Shown here: piece by piece, positions 27,958-38,055 of the stretch
How the letters are laid out: each line of letters opens with the position of its first letter
Numbering within the stretch: the first letter of the stretch is position 1
Assembly (NCBI RefSeq): GCF_920987055.1
Contig: NZ_CAKLBX010000001.1
Coordinates: 2,280,501 to 2,344,500, forward strand
Length of the DNA: 64,000 bases
Direction: 5' to 3'
DNA from: Novosphingobium sp. CECT 9465
GTDB lineage: Bacteria; Pseudomonadota; Alphaproteobacteria; Sphingomonadales; Sphingomonadaceae
Made by a program: the position numbers and the translations under genes
Notes under the pieces: model-generated
Database searches by the model: none
Seen by the model: the letters and a program-made list of their open reading frames with translations, nothing else
Told to the model about the DNA's origin: nothing

Positions 27958-28731
27958 ATGCCAGATGTGACTTTGTGTGCGGTAAGTTGCGTCAACATCG
28001 AAGCCACTTTCAAGGCGATGGAAGCATCGATGCGGAATATCCGTTTCGGCGCATGCAAGCTGCTGACGGATGTGCCGGTCGTGTCGAGCAATCCTGCCAT
28101 AGAGATCGTATCGATTGCACCTCTGCGTTCTTCCCAGGATTATTCGGCATTCGTGCTTCAGCAGCTACCGGATCATGTTTCCACCAGTCATTGCCTTATA
28201 GTGCAATGGGATGGCCATGTGCTGGATGCGCGCCGCTGGCGGCCTGAATTCCTGGAATACGATTACATTGGCGCGCCATGGCCGCAATTCGGCGATGGTC
28301 ATGACGTGGGCAATGGCGGATTTTCATTGCGAAGCCGTCGTTTGATGGAAGCCTGCCGCGCGCCCGGTTTCCATACCATGCATCCTGAGGATGTCGCCAT
28401 CTGCCGACGAAACCGAAGCTGGCTCGAAGCGCGCGGCATGCGATTTGCAGGATCGGATCTTGCCGGACGATTTGCAACCGAGCGCAGTGGGAACCTGAAC
28501 CTCAGTTTTGGTTATCACGGCGTTTTCAACATGCCCAAGGCAGTCGGACAAGCAGATTTCTGGAAAATCTATCTGTCTCTTGACGATCGCAAGACGGTCT
28601 ATCACGATTTCGCAATCATCGTCCGGGATATTTTGCCAGCCAGAGGCGGTGTCCCGCGAGCAGCATTGATGGCCGCCCACATGGCCTGGGATTTCGCGGC
28701 TCGGCTTTCCGCTCGCATCCTGCTGCGCTAG
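27958..28731 (+). CDS. DUF5672-like putative glycosyltransferase
   Basis: 257 residues from ATG 27958; an ATG at 27880 inside the previous gene would add 26 residues. DVTLCAVSCVNIEATFKAM, IVQWDGHVLD, YDYIGAPWP, VGNGGFSLRSRRLME and EDVAICRRNRSWLEARGMRFA match the DUF5672 pattern as I recall it, a family found among surface polysaccharide genes with GT-A-like features (DGHV in place of DxD). It lies between two GT2 genes. Confidence 0.75.
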   Translation: MPDVTLCAVSCVNIEATFKAMEASMRNIRFGACKLLTDVPVVSSNPAIEIVSIAPLRSSQDYSAFVLQQLPDHVSTSHCLIVQWDGHVLDARRWRPEFLEYDYIGAPWPQFGDGHDVGNGGFSLRSRRLMEACRAPGFHTMHPEDVAICRRNRSWLEARGMRFAGSDLAGRFATERSGNLNLSFGYHGVFNMPKAVGQADFWKIYLSLDDRKTVYHDFAIIVRDILPARGGVPRAALMAAHMAWDFAARLSARILLR

Positions 28732-28772
28732 AGCAGTCCCTGATCGGCTTTAACCCACAAGGCATTTGTCCC

Positions 28773-29738
28773 GTGAACAACCCCCTCCCCGGCGTACCCT
28801 TGATCGAGTCTCCCCTGTTTCCATCGCTTGCCCCGTCGTTGGGTTTGACTGCCGAGGAATGGCGCATCGCGACCGACCTGCACCGCGATGGCTTTGCCGT
28901 ACTCGATTTCCCGGACGATCAGATCGGTGCGCGGATCGAACGGATCAGGCGCAATCTTGCGCCACGGTTCGGCGTGGACCTGGACAATCCAGAAGCAGAC
29001 AAGACAACTGGCGAACGTCGTATTCAGGACGCATGGAAATTCGATGATGATGTCCGCGCGATCGCTGCCAACGATGGTATCCTGGACTTGCTGGGAAAAT
29101 TGTATGGGCGCAGATCGTTTCCGTTCCAGACGCTGAATTTTCCGGTCGGAACACAGCAGGACGCTCACGCGGATACTGCACATTTTTCCAGCATCCCTGA
29201 ACGTTTCATGTGCGGGGTCTGGCTGGCGATGGAAGATATATCGGCACAGGCAGGCCCTCTTTTCTATTTGGCGGGATCGCATCGCTGGCCGATCGTGAAC
29301 AATACGATGGTGGGAAGGCGCGGTTTCGGCAACGCGCTGAATTCGGCACAAGATCCTTACGGCCCGGCCTGGGCAGCACTTCAAAACGCCCATGGTGCAG
29401 AAGCCGGAACCTTTCTTGCAAGGAAGGGGCAGGCACTGATCTGGTGTGCCAATCTTCTCCACGGAGGAAGTCTCCAGACAGATCCGCGCCTTACGCGCTG
29501 GTCACAGGTAACGCATTACTACTTCGATGATTGCATCTATTATACGCCAGCATTTTCGGACGAACCGCTTGGCAGGCTGGATTTGCGCAACCTCATCGCG
29601 ATCAATGACGAGCGCGCCCGGCCGAATATGTATCTTGGAGAACCGGTTGAACGGCACGCCCCTGTGTCTAACACTGGGCATGCCGAAAAACCACGCGGAG
29701 GGATAGCACGCTGGCTGGCCAAGCGCCTGTCGCGATGA
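28773..29738 (+). CDS. Phytanoyl-CoA dioxygenase family oxygenase
   Basis: 321 residues, GTG start. AHADTAHFSS gives the iron-binding His-x-Asp and LLHGGS the distal His; PLFYLAGSHRWPI is a family hallmark. Fe(II)/2-oxoglutarate-dependent hydroxylation of a sugar or lipid intermediate is likely. It is flanked by glycosyltransferases in the same direction with gaps of about 40 bases, so it is probably part of capsule assembly. Confidence 0.88.
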   Translation: MNNPLPGVPLIESPLFPSLAPSLGLTAEEWRIATDLHRDGFAVLDFPDDQIGARIERIRRNLAPRFGVDLDNPEADKTTGERRIQDAWKFDDDVRAIAANDGILDLLGKLYGRRSFPFQTLNFPVGTQQDAHADTAHFSSIPERFMCGVWLAMEDISAQAGPLFYLAGSHRWPIVNNTMVGRRGFGNALNSAQDPYGPAWAALQNAHGAEAGTFLARKGQALIWCANLLHGGSLQTDPRLTRWSQVTHYYFDDCIYYTPAFSDEPLGRLDLRNLIAINDERARPNMYLGEPVERHAPVSNTGHAEKPRGGIARWLAKRLSR

Positions 29739-29772
29739 TCGCCAAAGCTCCTGCGACCAAGTCCTTCGCCCC

Positions 29773-31551
29773 ATGAACAATACAATTCGGCAGTGGTTTC
29801 AACTGGCCTTGCGCCGCCCGGTCCGGGCGGCGATGATTGCGTTCTGGCATGTTGCGGGAAAGCGGGTGCGCGCGCGAGGGCAATTGGCCGATGCCATCCT
29901 TCGATTGCCCTTCCGATACGACGAATGGGTAAATGACTGTGCCGCCGATGATGCTGCAACAATCGGTGCCTTGCCATCCATCGTTGATCATCGCAGCCCA
30001 ATCACCGTTCATCTGCATATCGGAGCCTTCGCCACCGATCAATTCCGGTCAGCAATCGGCTCCGTGCTCAACCAGACGTGGCCGCATTGGCGGATGATCA
30101 TCACAACCACAGCGCAGAGCGTGGAAAGCGCCGGTAACGGTTTTTCACACGACCCTCGTGTGCGGACAGTATCCGGCTACTCCAGCCAAAGCGCTGCGCT
30201 TGCTGCGGCGCTCGATCAGGCAGACACGGCCTATATCGTCCCGCTGGATGGGGATTGCCGACTGCCGCCGCATGCTCTGCTGGCTTTCGCTGCCGCAATC
30301 GGTGAGCAATCAGAACAAGACCCGCCCGTTCTGTACGGCGATCAGGATGAATTTTCCGCCGCAGGACGGCGATTCAACCCCTGGTTCAAGCCCGGCTGGG
30401 ATCGTGATATGTTCCTTGCCCAGGACTATCTGTCTGCGGCGTGTGCCATTCCGGTCATGGCTGCGCGGCAGGCGATGCCGAAGATTATGACGTCAGATGA
30501 GGGAAGCAGCCCGGTCTATGCCCTGCTTTTGCAGATGGTCGCATCGCCAAGCCAACCTGTCTCGCATCTCAACCGGGTCACGATATCGACCCCTGTCGGC
30601 TACTGGCAGCGAAAGTGCCCGGAACGGCTGGCTACATTGCAGCGACACCTGACCGCGACATCTGATGCAAAAGTGCTGGAGGGTTCATTCGGAACCGCCA
30701 TTGTGCAATGGCAACTGCCGGTCAGGGAGCCGCTCGTCAGTATCGTCATCCCCACGCGCGACCGTCTGGACCTGCTTCAACCCTGCGTGGAAGGTGTGCT
30801 CAATCAGACCTCTTACCGGAACTTCGAGATTATAATCGCGGATAACGGCAGCATCGAGCCTGATACACTGGCCTTTCTCGACCGTGTCAGCGCAGATCCG
30901 CGCGTCAGGGTCGTGTCGTGGCCGTTCCCCTACAATTATTCTGCCATCAACAATTTTGCGGTCAGAGAAGCGACCGGAGAGTTTCTCTGCCTGCTCAACA
31001 ACGACATCGAGATCATCGACAGCACCTGGCTGACCGAACTGATGCGTCATGCCTGCCGGGACGGCGTCGGCGCGGTCGGCGCGCGATTGCTGTACCCTGA
31101 CAGGTCAATACAGCATGCAGGTGTGGTGGTGGGTATGGGCAATGCGGCCGGCCATGCCCACCGTGGTCTGCCACACGGGGAGGCAGGATATTTTGCCCAT
31201 GCTTTGATCGCGCGTGAAGCGACCGCGGTGACGGCTGCATGCCTCGTCGTTTCGCGCCACTTGTTCGACGCCGTGGGAGGGCTGGACGAAACCGATCTGC
31301 GTATCGCCTACAATGATGTCGACTTCTGCCTGAAATTGCGGGCAGCAGGTGCGCGAAATATCTATGCGCCCGAAGCCGTGCTGATCCACCATGAAAGTAA
31401 ATCACGTGGCCTCGACATGGCGACCGAACATCTCGACCGGTACATGAAGGAGCTTGCCGTGTTGCAGAAACGCTGGGACACAACGCTATTCATGGACATG
31501 ACGCATCATCGCGTACTGGACCGGTCGAGCGAAATCTACAGAACCCCGTAA
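29773..31551 (+). CDS. GT2 glycosyltransferase, two-domain
   Basis: 592 residues. The N-terminal degenerate transferase-like part (VLNQTWPHWRMIITT, YGDQDEFS) is followed by an active-looking GT-A domain from about 316: VSIVIPTRDRLDLLQPC, IADNGSIEPD, LCLLNNDIEI and YNDVDFCLKL. It matches the domain order of the gene at 26259-27905. It is last in the plus-strand run and convergent with the acyltransferase gene. Confidence 0.88.
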   Translation: MNNTIRQWFQLALRRPVRAAMIAFWHVAGKRVRARGQLADAILRLPFRYDEWVNDCAADDAATIGALPSIVDHRSPITVHLHIGAFATDQFRSAIGSVLNQTWPHWRMIITTTAQSVESAGNGFSHDPRVRTVSGYSSQSAALAAALDQADTAYIVPLDGDCRLPPHALLAFAAAIGEQSEQDPPVLYGDQDEFSAAGRRFNPWFKPGWDRDMFLAQDYLSAACAIPVMAARQAMPKIMTSDEGSSPVYALLLQMVASPSQPVSHLNRVTISTPVGYWQRKCPERLATLQRHLTATSDAKVLEGSFGTAIVQWQLPVREPLVSIVIPTRDRLDLLQPCVEGVLNQTSYRNFEIIIADNGSIEPDTLAFLDRVSADPRVRVVSWPFPYNYSAINNFAVREATGEFLCLLNNDIEIIDSTWLTELMRHACRDGVGAVGARLLYPDRSIQHAGVVVGMGNAAGHAHRGLPHGEAGYFAHALIAREATAVTAACLVVSRHLFDAVGGLDETDLRIAYNDVDFCLKLRAAGARNIYAPEAVLIHHESKSRGLDMATEHLDRYMKELAVLQKRWDTTLFMDMTHHRVLDRSSEIYRTP

Positions 31552-31594
31552 CGCCGGACAATCATTTCACGTCGTACCGACGATGTCAGGCGGA

Positions 31595-32167
31595 TCATTG
31601 AATATCGGTATCAAAGAATGGGAAATACCGCGTCTTGTAGCGCAGATCCCGCGTCCGTTCCCCGACGACTTGCGCGGGATTGCCGCTGACGATGGCATAT
31701 GGCGGAACGTCACGACTGACGACTGCCCCGGCCGCGACGACGGCACCCTGGCCAATCGTGACCCCTGGCAGAATGATGGCCCTCGCCCCGATCCAGGCAT
31801 CGTCCATTATCGCAACCGGCCTTTGCTGGGCATGAAAGTAGGGCGAATTGACGATGTGCGTCAGCGTGTGGATCAACGTGTAATGGGACACGTTGACATT
31901 GTTTCCGATATACAGCGGTCCCCGTCCATCAAGATAGCAAAACCGGTTTATCGCGGTGTTATTGCCGATCCTGATATCGTTGCCGGTCACGAAACAAGAC
32001 ATCGCAACACTCGAATCCTTCCCCAGACCAATACCGATCACCTTGCGCAAATAGGCATGGCGCATCCAGTACGGGGTGAACTTGAAGAACACGTTGTTCA
32101 GGAGAAAGAACAGCAGCGCGTCCCACCACCTAGCCAGATAGGTGCCCTGACCAATTATTTTCGGCAT
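31595..32167 (-). CDS. Hexapeptide-repeat acyltransferase
   Basis: 190 residues of the WcaF/NodL-like left-handed beta-helix acetyltransferases. Hexapeptide repeats run through IRIGNNTAINRFCYL, LYIGNNVNVSHY and WIGARAIILPGVTIGQGAVV; the conserved catalytic His is probably in IHTLTHI. It adds an acetyl group to a sugar of the capsule. It overlaps the preceding fusion gene by 13 bases, so it is the last gene of a minus-strand operon. Confidence 0.88.
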   Translation of the reverse strand: MPKIIGQGTYLARWWDALLFFLLNNVFFKFTPYWMRHAYLRKVIGIGLGKDSSVAMSCFVTGNDIRIGNNTAINRFCYLDGRGPLYIGNNVNVSHYTLIHTLTHIVNSPYFHAQQRPVAIMDDAWIGARAIILPGVTIGQGAVVAAGAVVSRDVPPYAIVSGNPAQVVGERTRDLRYKTRYFPFFDTDIQ

Positions 32168-34308
32168 CGCAGCACTTCTCGGCAGAGTGCGACGTAACGG
32201 TCGGTAACTTGGGAAAAATCATAGCTGGCCATGATCTTGTCATGGCCACGCTTGCCGCGCTCTTTCCATTGGTCACGATTGTCCGCAAATCGGGTCATTG
32301 CGTGGGCAAGGTAAGGAGCCGTCTGGAACTTTCGCTGCTCGTAACCGATGCGATCAAGAACATGAGAATCAAGATTGGTCACCGCACCATATTCGTTCGG
32401 TACAAGAATGCCGATGTCTTCATCTTCGATGACTTCGGGTGCGCCTCCGGTTCGGCTGAGAATCATCGGTTTTCCGTAATACATCGCCTCGTTCATCGCT
32501 ATGCTCCAGCCCTCGATCAATGACGGCAGCAGGAATGCATCGGCAGCCTTGTGCAATGGGGCAACGTCGTCGAAATAACCCGGCATCAGCATATGATCCG
32601 ACAGCCCCCACTCTTCGATATCTGCACGCAAGCGATCAATGTGGGGGGGATAAATCACATTGCCAACACACAGTATCTTGATGTCGTTCCGCTTGCGCAG
32701 AATAAGGCGCATCGCCTCAGCCATCAGATAATGCGCTTTATGCAGGTTGTATGATGCAACATTGAGGAACAGATAATCGTTACCGTTTACACCGAACTGC
32801 GCCCGATCGGCAGGTTGCTGATCGCGCCGCGTCCGGTGTTCGTCGACGATAAGGCCATTGGGGATCGTTTCGATCTTTTGCCGATCAATCCCATATTTTT
32901 GAACTACATAGTCTGTCGCCAGTCCCGAAACGGAAATGTATCGGTCAACGAATTTGTCGGCGATAAGAAAATCCTCAAGCGCCTTGTCGCGAAGCATGGC
33001 GTAGACGTTGTGAATGAATGTGATGTTCGGGACATTCATGTCTCTGAATACCGGGTATCCGACGTTCGAGAAATGCGACATCGCGATATCGATATTGCGG
33101 TCCCGGATTATCGATTTATAGAAACTTTCCCGATCTTCCTTTGGCAGTGCAATGACTTCTATACCATTCTTGCGTGCGATCGCACCAAGATGGCCCACAT
33201 CGCCACATGAAATGATGGTAGGTTCGACATTGCAGCGACGGAAATCCACCGCGCAATCCAGCACGACCTTTTCAAGCCCGCCGCGATCGAAATTAGAAAG
33301 CTCGACGGCAACCCGGATGGGCTGCATTGGCACGGCAGGCACTGCTGCGGGCCGTTCGCGCCGCGCAGTTTCAGGCTGCGTAGCGTTGCGCTCACGGTTG
33401 CCCGAAATCCCCGCGTAGAATTCGCCGCGCTGCTCAAACGGGCGGCGAAACGGAACCAGCGAGGCAACCAGCGATGCCAGGCCCTTGCGCTCAATCATGT
33501 CCCGAAGGACACGCTGTTCCATGCCTTGAATATTCGTTGACGCCAGACCCAGTGTTTCCCTGTCGAGCGCGGTCACGATGACTGCGGCGATTTCGAGATG
33601 TACTTTTTCGAGCGTCTCCTTGATCGTGTTGGTCGGATGCACCCGATACGAAATATGGGTTCCGCCCCGCGCATCGTACAGCAACCTGCCATAGCGCGCG
33701 GCAGCCATCAGGAAATCCAGATCATGGCAATACCGCAAGTTGGAAAACCCGCCGGCCTGTTCCCACAGCCTGCGCGTGAACACGAAGTTCGACGTCGTCA
33801 CACCGAAGTTCTCATTGAGCAGCGCGAGCGGAAGATTACCGCACTGACGATAGAACGCCGCCGCTCTTGCCAGCCAATCGGTCGTCTCGTTGCGCTCGAC
33901 GAAGGCGCCATCCGTATCGATGATCTCCACTCGCCCAAAAATGAGGTCGATGTCTGGATTTGCCCGAAACAGCCTGGCGCAACGCTCAAGCTTGTACGGC
34001 TTGAGCAGGTCATCCGAGTTAAGCACCGCGACGTGAGAGCCGCGGGACAGCGAAATCGCCTTGTTGATCGCGTTGTGCGCACCCTGATTGTCCTGCCTGA
34101 CGACGATGGCGTCAGGGAAATCGGCGAGCAACTGCCGCGCAAGTGAAAGGCCGTTGTCGGTCGAACCGTCATCCACAAGCACGATATCGATTGGCTGCAC
34201 GGTCTGCGCAAACACGCTCTGCAATGCGCTTTCGATGTACGGTTCGTGATTGTACAGCGGAATTACGACCGAGAATGTAGCTTCGGGCGACACTGCCTGC
34301 TCGCTCAC
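32155..34308 (-). CDS. GT2-GT4 fusion glycosyltransferase
   Basis: 717 residues carrying two complete glycosyltransferases. Residues 1-300 form a GT-A domain (FSVVIPLYNHEPYIE, LVDDGSTDN, LNSDDLLKP as DxD equivalent). From about 330, VAVELSNFDRGGLEKVV opens a GT-B domain with PNGLIVDEH, LPSLIEGWSIAMNEAM and SRTGGAPEVIED. One protein thus may add two successive sugars. It overlaps its neighbours on both sides by 4 and 13 bases. Confidence 0.88.
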   Translation of the reverse strand: MSEQAVSPEATFSVVIPLYNHEPYIESALQSVFAQTVQPIDIVLVDDGSTDNGLSLARQLLADFPDAIVVRQDNQGAHNAINKAISLSRGSHVAVLNSDDLLKPYKLERCARLFRANPDIDLIFGRVEIIDTDGAFVERNETTDWLARAAAFYRQCGNLPLALLNENFGVTTSNFVFTRRLWEQAGGFSNLRYCHDLDFLMAAARYGRLLYDARGGTHISYRVHPTNTIKETLEKVHLEIAAVIVTALDRETLGLASTNIQGMEQRVLRDMIERKGLASLVASLVPFRRPFEQRGEFYAGISGNRERNATQPETARRERPAAVPAVPMQPIRVAVELSNFDRGGLEKVVLDCAVDFRRCNVEPTIISCGDVGHLGAIARKNGIEVIALPKEDRESFYKSIIRDRNIDIAMSHFSNVGYPVFRDMNVPNITFIHNVYAMLRDKALEDFLIADKFVDRYISVSGLATDYVVQKYGIDRQKIETIPNGLIVDEHRTRRDQQPADRAQFGVNGNDYLFLNVASYNLHKAHYLMAEAMRLILRKRNDIKILCVGNVIYPPHIDRLRADIEEWGLSDHMLMPGYFDDVAPLHKAADAFLLPSLIEGWSIAMNEAMYYGKPMILSRTGGAPEVIEDEDIGILVPNEYGAVTNLDSHVLDRIGYEQRKFQTAPYLAHAMTRFADNRDQWKERGKRGHDKIMASYDFSQVTDRYVALCREVLRCRK

Positions 34309-37300
34309 TTGGCTTCCATCCGTGGTAAAATCCCGGCAACGATCTCGATACCTTTCTCGATGGAATAAGCCGCGTTTACGGCTTCAAAACCGCGCTTGGA
34401 TGTTTGCGCCCACAATTCTGGATCGTCTGCCAGGGCCATGATCCTGCTGGCAAATTCGTCTGGCGAACGCGCCGCTATAACACCGTGGCCATCGGGAATT
34501 CCCATGCCTTCGAATGCGATCTCGCTCGCCACGCAGGGTACTGCGTTAAGCAGGCTGCTGACGACCTTGCCTTTTGCACCCGCACCGAAACGTAGCGGCG
34601 CGACTGTCGCCAGTACACGGTCGAGATGGGGTTCGAGTTCGGGGACGTAGCCTACCCATTCGACGTTGGGGTCTTTCCGTTCAGCCAGTTCGGGCGGCAG
34701 GTGCGAACCGATGACATGGAAAATCATGTCTGGGCGAGCCTTGTGCAGGAGCGGCCAGACCTCGTCTAGGAAAGTTTCAACGGCATCGATATTGGGTGCG
34801 TGCTGAAAACCACCTATGAACGCAATACCAGATCGCGCTTCGAATCCGGGCAATATGCGCTTCGGGATATCCCGGATAAGCGGCACAACTCTCACATCCG
34901 CGCCCGGCGCTTCCCTTTCGAGAATGGCCTTCTCGGAATGCGAAACGACAATCGTGACATCTGCGGCATCGACCGTTGCAAGTTCGTCGGTCCGCATCTG
35001 CGCTGCCGATTCGAGCGCCTTTTCGTCCTGCGTCAGGCGCGCGTGGCGCTCTTCCCTGACATGATGCAGGTCGACTGTATTGAATATTACCTGCGCATCA
35101 GGGCAGAACATCCGCGCCCGTTCGATCCAGCTCCCGCCAAAATTGTAACGCGATAGGAAAAACGCACTGATCCGCTCTGCATTGAGGAACACGAACTCTT
35201 CGATATTCACATACCTTTCCGAGGTTATGCACTCGGCCCCGGCGTCATCGACCGGCTTGCGCTTTGCGGCATCGGCAGAAAAATCCAGCAGCGCAGCAAA
35301 TGCCACGTCATAGCCTAGTGCCCTGAATATCCGCACGAAATTGACCTGGTCGAGAGAACCTGAGTCTTGATCGGGCCGCGGACAAAAGGCATCGATCATC
35401 ACCACGAGCGGCCGCATGGCAGCTGCATTCACGATCTGCGAGTTGGCGTTTGCCGCAATCGGCATGGCAGGCGCTTCGGAGATTCCGCCTTGTATCGATG
35501 CCTCGGTCCGATGCCCGGACAACGGCTGCCGGTTCACCTGTGGCTGATGCGGCGTGGGCCGCGCAGGGCGCCCTTCTTCGCGGCCATAGGCCAGGTAATG
35601 AATCAGGGGGTTGAAACCACCGCGCACCACATCAAGATTCGAAGTCCGGTAGAAATGGGAATCGAACAATGCATGGGGCTGGCAATCCGGGTGGCGCAAG
35701 TAATGGATCAGCGGGTTGAGGCCCGCTGCCTTGACGTCGGGATAGCGGTCAAGATAGCCACGCGTGTCAAACATTTCACAGGGGTTATAGCCCTTTGCCA
35801 CGCCGAACCGCAGGTAATGTTCAAGGCACGATTGTTCGAACCTTGCTGCTTCGGGATAGCTGGCAACGTAAAAGTCATAATCCATCAAAGGACTGGGCGA
35901 CCGGCCATCGCGCTGGCCATGCTGCAGATAGTGGATGAACGGATCAAGGCCGACTTCGCCCACATCGGGATTTCTGGCGTAGTAATGATTACGGTCGATA
36001 AGCGGGAAGTCAGCAACACATGAAGTTGCCCCTTCAAGGTAGGCGATGACGCGCTCCTCGCGCCCTTCGGAGGACATTCCGAGCTGATGGTCGGGAAACT
36101 TCGCAAGGAATTGCAGGATCAAATCGGTATTTGCGGCCACCTGGCGATCATGCCTGCTGGCAGCCCGCAATTTAAGGACCGCAGGACCAACACGTCGCGA
36201 TTGCACACTTTTCACGATAGTCCCCAGCCGTCCGGCAGCCTGCAGCTTTGCCGCACGTTCCAGGGCCACTTCCTCTTGCGCAACTGCCAGATTCAGTCTT
36301 GTGTCATGTACCAGCGCATTCTGCCGGTCCAGTTCAGCCTCCAACGCAGCTGTCGCATGGGACAGGCGTTCCTCTACCTCACGCATGCCGTTCAACTCGT
36401 GGCGAAGTGCGTCGTGCTGCGTCCTTTGCTGCGCCAACTCTTCAGTGAGTTTGCGCAAATTCTCCCGCCCCGCATCGACTTCGGCGACAAGCGCTTGCTT
36501 GTCCGCGTTCAGTTCCGATGTCAGCGTCGAAAGCCTGACGACCTGCTCGATGACTTCCGCCGACTGCGCGGTAACGTCCGCCGACTGGCGTACAGCCTGC
36601 TGCCTGAGTTCTTCCAGTTCCGCAGCAAGGCGCTGATTTTCAGCGTGGGCCAGCCGGGCATCAATCCGGGCTTCCAGAAACTCCGCAGATCGCTGCGCGG
36701 CCTGCTCGCGCGCGGAAGCAAGTTCGGCACTCAACCGTTCGTTCTCGATTCGGACAACTTGGGCGTCCATACGCGCCCCGGCCGCTTCATTCGCCTTTTC
36801 GGTGACATGAAGCACGAAATCCTTTTCGATAACCATCAACTCCTCGTGCATCGCATCGTTTGAAGCGGTGAGCGTTTGAACGACCTGAGCAAGGTCGGCG
36901 CAGCGATGCCGTTCTGCATCCAATGCGGCCCGCAGATTGTCAAGTTCGTGATTATCCTTTGAAATTTCATCCAAATTGGAAGTTAACGTGGCTGCGTCGC
37001 GCTGTGCTGCAACACCAGGCAGAATGTCGTTGGCGATCCGGCATGCCAGCTTGTCCAGCCGTTCGGTTCGCTGACGAGAAGACCGCATGACAGCGATGTA
37101 GGGATCGAGCGCGTGGGCTGCATCCCCTCCCCCTGACCTGGAAAGTTCGTACTTCAGGACATTGAGCAAGCCTTCTGGCCGAATGAATGTTGGCGCACGG
37201 CAAAGTAGCGGCCACATCGACGGCAGTATTATCTGTGGCGCGATTTCCCTTTGATAATGCTCCACTGCTTCGGTCAGCGTCTGGTGAAAGGCGCAAGGTA

Positions 37301-38039
37301 TCCCCACAGATGCAGAGAAATCGGCCCATTTGAAAGGGCAATCCACCTCATCACTGGCCAGATAGCCGAACGGTACACTGTAGGCGGCAGCGACGATCGC
37401 TCCGTGCATTGCACCGGCGAGGACGAATTTTGCTGAGGCAAGTGCATCGATGATCCGCAAGAGATCATCATTGCTGTGTGCTGCGATTAATGGCCGCAGC
37501 ACCTCGTCGCACCCAGTCAGGGCGAGCAGTTCGATATCGGACCTGCTATCCGAGAAATGCGGCATGCACACCGATTTTCCCACAAACCGGGCACTGCTTT
37601 CCGGCGTGTAGAGCGCCGACAGGAAAAGGGCCGGATCGCCGATCGGTATGTCCGTACCCAGATTGAGGTCCGATGCGGTCAGCGGCCCGCGCACACCCAG
37701 AAAAACGCTGGCCTGCGCGTTATCGGGTGCAAGCGATCCTGCGGCTCTCGCTCCACACCCCCAGAACACCGACTGGCTTTCCATTTGATCCGAATATGGC
37801 GGAAGCAGTCTGTTGTCGGTTTCAGCGTCGCACAACGGAGCGCCGTCGAAAATCATGCTGCCTATTACCCACGGCGCCGGATAGTAAGGCGTGAATTTGA
37901 ACAGCAGCCTATCATAAATCAGCTCGGCGATGGCATCTCCGAAATTCCAGATATTTGACGAAAACTTCCAGAAACGCGAGCTTTCGGCCACCTTGCCCAT
38001 GACAACATTACCCTGTTTGTCGCCGTGTGGCCCTGCCAA
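34305..38039 (-). CDS. Giant fusion: pyruvyltransferase-like, coiled coil, repeats, GT4
   Basis: 1244 residues in four parts. Residues 1-300 resemble polysaccharide pyruvyl transferase (NIWNFGDAIAELIYDRLL, FWGCGARA, LGVRGPLTASD, GAMHGAIVAA). Residues 350-610 are a charged coiled coil rich in Glu, Ala and Gln. Residues 680-825 hold four copies of a YL-x4-PDV-x3-GL-x-PLIHYL type repeat. Residues 876-1240 form a GT-B transferase (FIGGFQHAPNIDA, APLRFGAGAKGK, PCVASEIAFEGMG). ATG 38000 is an alternative start. It could act as a modifying transferase measured or tethered by its coiled coil; that role is inference. Confidence 0.85.
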   Translation of the reverse strand: MAGPHGDKQGNVVMGKVAESSRFWKFSSNIWNFGDAIAELIYDRLLFKFTPYYPAPWVIGSMIFDGAPLCDAETDNRLLPPYSDQMESQSVFWGCGARAAGSLAPDNAQASVFLGVRGPLTASDLNLGTDIPIGDPALFLSALYTPESSARFVGKSVCMPHFSDSRSDIELLALTGCDEVLRPLIAAHSNDDLLRIIDALASAKFVLAGAMHGAIVAAAYSVPFGYLASDEVDCPFKWADFSASVGIPCAFHQTLTEAVEHYQREIAPQIILPSMWPLLCRAPTFIRPEGLLNVLKYELSRSGGGDAAHALDPYIAVMRSSRQRTERLDKLACRIANDILPGVAAQRDAATLTSNLDEISKDNHELDNLRAALDAERHRCADLAQVVQTLTASNDAMHEELMVIEKDFVLHVTEKANEAAGARMDAQVVRIENERLSAELASAREQAAQRSAEFLEARIDARLAHAENQRLAAELEELRQQAVRQSADVTAQSAEVIEQVVRLSTLTSELNADKQALVAEVDAGRENLRKLTEELAQQRTQHDALRHELNGMREVEERLSHATAALEAELDRQNALVHDTRLNLAVAQEEVALERAAKLQAAGRLGTIVKSVQSRRVGPAVLKLRAASRHDRQVAANTDLILQFLAKFPDHQLGMSSEGREERVIAYLEGATSCVADFPLIDRNHYYARNPDVGEVGLDPFIHYLQHGQRDGRSPSPLMDYDFYVASYPEAARFEQSCLEHYLRFGVAKGYNPCEMFDTRGYLDRYPDVKAAGLNPLIHYLRHPDCQPHALFDSHFYRTSNLDVVRGGFNPLIHYLAYGREEGRPARPTPHQPQVNRQPLSGHRTEASIQGGISEAPAMPIAANANSQIVNAAAMRPLVVMIDAFCPRPDQDSGSLDQVNFVRIFRALGYDVAFAALLDFSADAAKRKPVDDAGAECITSERYVNIEEFVFLNAERISAFFLSRYNFGGSWIERARMFCPDAQVIFNTVDLHHVREERHARLTQDEKALESAAQMRTDELATVDAADVTIVVSHSEKAILEREAPGADVRVVPLIRDIPKRILPGFEARSGIAFIGGFQHAPNIDAVETFLDEVWPLLHKARPDMIFHVIGSHLPPELAERKDPNVEWVGYVPELEPHLDRVLATVAPLRFGAGAKGKVVSSLLNAVPCVASEIAFEGMGIPDGHGVIAARSPDEFASRIMALADDPELWAQTSKRGFEAVNAAYSIEKGIEIVAGILPRMEAK

Positions 38040-38055
38040 CGTTCAGCGAAAAATC

